This document shows positions 5,729 through 7,681 of a DNA stretch of 7,681 bases, piece after piece. Both the position numbers and the translations under genes were made by a program. Origin of the DNA: a bacterium (GTDB taxonomy: Bacteria > Desulfobacterota > GWC2-55-46); assembly GCA_027310325.1 (NCBI GenBank), contig DAIDBB010000506.1:1-7681 (forward strand), given 5' to 3'. The number at the start of each line of letters is the position of its first letter. The first letter of the stretch is position 1. The notes below the pieces were generated by a model. The model was not told the DNA's origin. It did not search any database and saw only the letters and a program-made list of their open reading frames with translations.

Positions 5729-6697
5729 CTAATAAGGGAAATGGCACGCCGCGCTATGCCCCCGGGAGACCTCCTTCAAGGCGGGCTCCGACGCGCATTC
5801 CCTGGGCCTTCCCATGGAAAAGTATGCCGGACATTTCGGCGCGAACCTGCAGCCCGGCCCCGGACGTACATCCGTCCCGCCGGGGACCCGCCTCCCCTCC
5901 CCCTTGTTGACGAGCGAGGACCAGAGGACCCTTGTATAGGGATGCCTCGGCGAGCGAGCGATGCTCGACGATAGCCCCATTTCAACGATCCTCCCCAGGT
6001 ACATGACCGCGACCTTGTGGCTTACAAGCTCGACTATCGGAAGGTCGTGAGAGATGAAGAGGTACGAAAGCCCGTGCGCTCTCTGGAGGTCCAGAAGGAG
6101 GTTGACTATCTGCGCCTGTATGGAAACATCGAGCGCGCTTGTAGGCTCGTCCGCTACTATGAACCGCGCCCCCACCGCAAGGGTGCGCGCTATGCCGATC
6201 CTCCTTTTCTCGCCGCCCGATAGCTCGTGCGGGTAGCGCGCGAGCTTACTCTTCCTTATCGACACCTGATCGAGGAGCTCCGTGACCCTTCGCACGGCCT
6301 CCGCGTCCGTCAGCCTATGGTTGACGTTTACCGCCTCCTTCAAAGCCGCGCCCACCTGCATGTTGGGGTTAAGCGCCGCGTCGAGGTCCTGGAATATCAT
6401 CTGCATCTTTTTCCGGTAAGGCGCGAACTTCCTGCCCCTGAGCCCGGATATCTCGCTGCCCTCGAAGACGATCGAGCCCGAATCTATGTCCGTAAGCCCG
6501 ATTATCGACTTTCCGACGGTCGTTTTCCCGCACCCAGACTCGCCGACAAGCCCGACGGTCTCGTTCTCCTTTACGTAAAAAGAGACCCCGTCGATCGCCG
6601 CGACATATCGCTCGGAGCCGAGAAGCCCGGAGAGCGGCCCGCCGGCCTGGCGAAAGCGCTTTTTTATGTCTTTTACGTCGAGTATCGTAGAGCTCAA
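5729..6697 (-). CDS. oppF: Peptide ABC transporter ATP-binding protein, OppF/DppF type
   Basis: This is a 322-residue cytoplasmic ATPase of an oligopeptide/dipeptide-family importer that pairs with the OppD-like subunit upstream. Visible motifs are Walker A GESGCGKTT (52-60), Q-loop Q103 in MIFQD, signature LSGGE (159-163, followed by KRR where the family usually has QR-type residues), Walker B FIVADEP (179-185, catalytic E184), the SALDVSIQAQ D-loop and H217 of the H-loop. The C-terminal oligopeptide-transporter region begins at RHPYTR (251-256) and carries four cysteines (C283, C289, C301, C318). The N-terminal GGPLSGLLGSERYVAAIDGVSF pattern is typical of OppF rather than OppD. The TTG at 6697-6695 is chosen because GGAGG lies seven bases upstream and homology begins there; the upstream ATG at 6853 would lie deep inside the OppD gene. 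Substrate (oligo- versus dipeptide, nickel or other) cannot be told without the binding protein, so the symbol is by family only. Confidence 0.93.
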   Translation of the reverse strand: MSSTILDVKDIKKRFRQAGGPLSGLLGSERYVAAIDGVSFYVKENETVGLVGESGCGKTTVGKSIIGLTDIDSGSIVFEGSEISGLRGRKFAPYRKKMQMIFQDLDAALNPNMQVGAALKEAVNVNHRLTDAEAVRRVTELLDQVSIRKSKLARYPHELSGGEKRRIGIARTLAVGARFIVADEPTSALDVSIQAQIVNLLLDLQRAHGLSYLFISHDLPIVELVSHKVAVMYLGRIVEMGLSSSIARSPRHPYTRVLWSSLVNKGEGRRVPGGTDVRPGPGCRFAPKCPAYFSMGRPRECASEPALKEVSRGHSAACHFPY

Positions 6698-6709
6698 TTT
6701 AGTTCCTCC
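6698..6709 (-). promoter_or_regulatory. Ribosome binding site deciding the OppF TTG start
   Basis: On the minus strand GGAGG (6709-6705) is followed by a 7-base spacer and TTG at 6697. It lies in the 29-base gap between the OppD stop and OppF, and no ATG or GTG fits both this site and the family N-terminus. Translation from TTG may lower OppF yield relative to OppD. Confidence 0.75.
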
Positions 6710-6726
6710 GGAAGGCCTGGAACACT

Positions 6727-7681
6727 CTATTGATGGTAGAGCCAGCACCTGACCATGTGCCCCGTGCCCGCGTCCTTTAGCGGAGGTTCTTTCGTCTCGC
6801 ACTCTTTTCTTATATCTTCCCTCACCATCGAGCACCTCCGGTAAAAGCGGCACCCCGCCGACGTATTTGCGCCGTCAAGCGAGTCCCCCCTTATCGCCTT
6901 GAGCCTTTTCTCCCTTATCCGCGCCTCGTTGGGGACGGACTCGAGCAGCGCCGCCGTGTAAGGGTGTTTTTCCGGGGCCTCCCGCGAGAGGACCGCGGTC
7001 GTCCCGCCGTATTCCATAAGGGCCCCGCGGTACATGACGGCAACGCTATCGGAAAGCCGCGATATGACGCTTATGTCGTGGCTTATTAGCATCGTCGTGG
7101 TCTTAAGGCGCTCCTTGAGCTCGGCCATAAGGTCCACTATCGCCGCCTGTATGGTCGCGTCAAGGCCCGTTGTCGGCTCGTCCGCTATGAGCATGGTCGG
7201 CGCGGCGGCCAGCGCCATGGCTATCATCGCCCTCTGGCACATGCCTCCGGATAGCCCGTACGGGTAGTTGTCGTACCTCTCTCTGGGCGAATCTATCCGT
7301 ACCTGCTCGAGAAGATCGAGCGCCAGTTCCTTGGCCTCCTTCCTGCTTTTTTTCCTGCCCGAAAGGAGCGCCGCCTCGGTTATCTGCGAGCCCACGGTCG
7401 AGAACGGGTTAAACGAGTTCCTCGGGTCCTGGAACATCATGGATATTTCGCTCCCCCGGACGCCGCGCATGATTTCATCCATCCGCCTCCGCCATCCCCT
7501 GTCGTCGGCCTCGACCTCTACTACCCTTCCTCCCTCTTCTCTTACCCTTACGTAATCCTCGATGCCTTCGAGGAAATCGATCTTTCCGCCCCTTGAGAGG
7601 AACTCGACTTTACCCGATATGACGCCGGGTTTTCCGGTAACGAGCCCCATGACCGATACGGCCGTCATGGACTTTCCGCTC
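6727..7681 (-). CDS. oppD: Peptide ABC transporter ATP-binding protein, OppD/DppD type, N-terminus cut by window edge
   Basis: The frame stays open to the right edge. The first visible residues are SGKSMTAVSVMGL, the end of the Walker A motif, so about 40 N-terminal residues are missing and the ATG at 7668 is internal. Over 317 visible residues: Q-loop FQDP (Q84), signature LSGGM (143-147, followed by CQR), Walker B LIADEP (catalytic E168), the TTGLDATIQAA D-loop, H-loop H201, KHPYTAALL (238-246), and a C-terminal four-cysteine region (C277, C283, C294, C312). It would power import of peptides or similar compounds together with OppF, two permeases and a binding protein, presumably further right. 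Unusually, 81 residues separate the Walker A lysine from the Q-loop Gln, against about 49 in E. coli OppD and 45 in the neighbouring OppF. This indicates an insertion of about 30 charged residues. OppF starts 29 bases after its stop codon. Confidence 0.93.
   Translation of the reverse strand, partial: SGKSMTAVSVMGLVTGKPGVISGKVEFLSRGGKIDFLEGIEDYVRVREEGGRVVEVEADDRGWRRRMDEIMRGVRGSEISMMFQDPRNSFNPFSTVGSQITEAALLSGRKKSRKEAKELALDLLEQVRIDSPRERYDNYPYGLSGGMCQRAMIAMALAAAPTMLIADEPTTGLDATIQAAIVDLMAELKERLKTTTMLISHDISVISRLSDSVAVMYRGALMEYGGTTAVLSREAPEKHPYTAALLESVPNEARIREKRLKAIRGDSLDGANTSAGCRFYRRCSMVREDIRKECETKEPPLKDAGTGHMVRCWLYHQ

Noticed and set aside
6227..6733. Plus-strand open frame of 168 codons opposite OppF
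   Set aside because: It is antisense to the Walker A, Q-loop and signature coding of OppF and resembles no family.
6698..6853. Upstream ATG start for OppF
   Set aside because: It lies inside the OppD C-terminal coding region and precedes no family homology; TTG at 6697 has a good ribosome binding site.

Overview
The window reads as chromosomal DNA from a GC-rich Gram-negative bacterium. Frequent AGG, ATA and GGG codons, a lipobox signal peptide and PAS-GGDEF-EAL signalling fit an environmental deltaproteobacterium-like (Thermodesulfobacteriota/Nitrospirota type) genome. That placement is inferred from style only and is weak. No mobile element, CRISPR array, rRNA or tRNA was seen.

Layout from left to right: (1) 1-1675, minus strand: a response regulator with receiver, PAS, GGDEF and EAL domains, cut by the left edge inside the EAL domain. 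(2) 1676-2178: about 500 bases holding a strong minus-strand promoter, a doubtful 64-codon small gene with a perfect ribosome binding site, a short direct repeat at the predicted transcription start, and the terminator of the next gene. (3) 2179-3135, minus strand: a secreted lipoprotein made of six NHL-type repeats that should close into one beta-propeller. (4) 3136-3417: a divergent regulatory region. (5) 3418-5508, plus strand: a two-gene operon of an FAD-dependent disulfide reductase and a TVP38/TMEM64 (DedA superfamily) membrane protein. (6) 5509-5728: a convergent intergenic region with a bidirectional terminator and further hairpins. (7) 5729-7681, minus strand: two ATPase subunits of an oligopeptide/dipeptide ABC importer, OppF-like then OppD-like in map order, with OppD upstream in the operon and cut by the right edge.

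The groups look independent: c-di-GMP signalling, a surface lipoprotein, a redox enzyme with a membrane partner, and peptide import. The closest functional link is the oxidoreductase/TVP38 pair, because the two domains also occur fused in a single protein in other bacteria. The least ordinary features are the OppD insertion of about 30 residues between Walker A and the Q-loop, the missing catalytic His-Glu dyad in the reductase, and the small gene with its leader ahead of the c-di-GMP regulator. No complete new system is evident.
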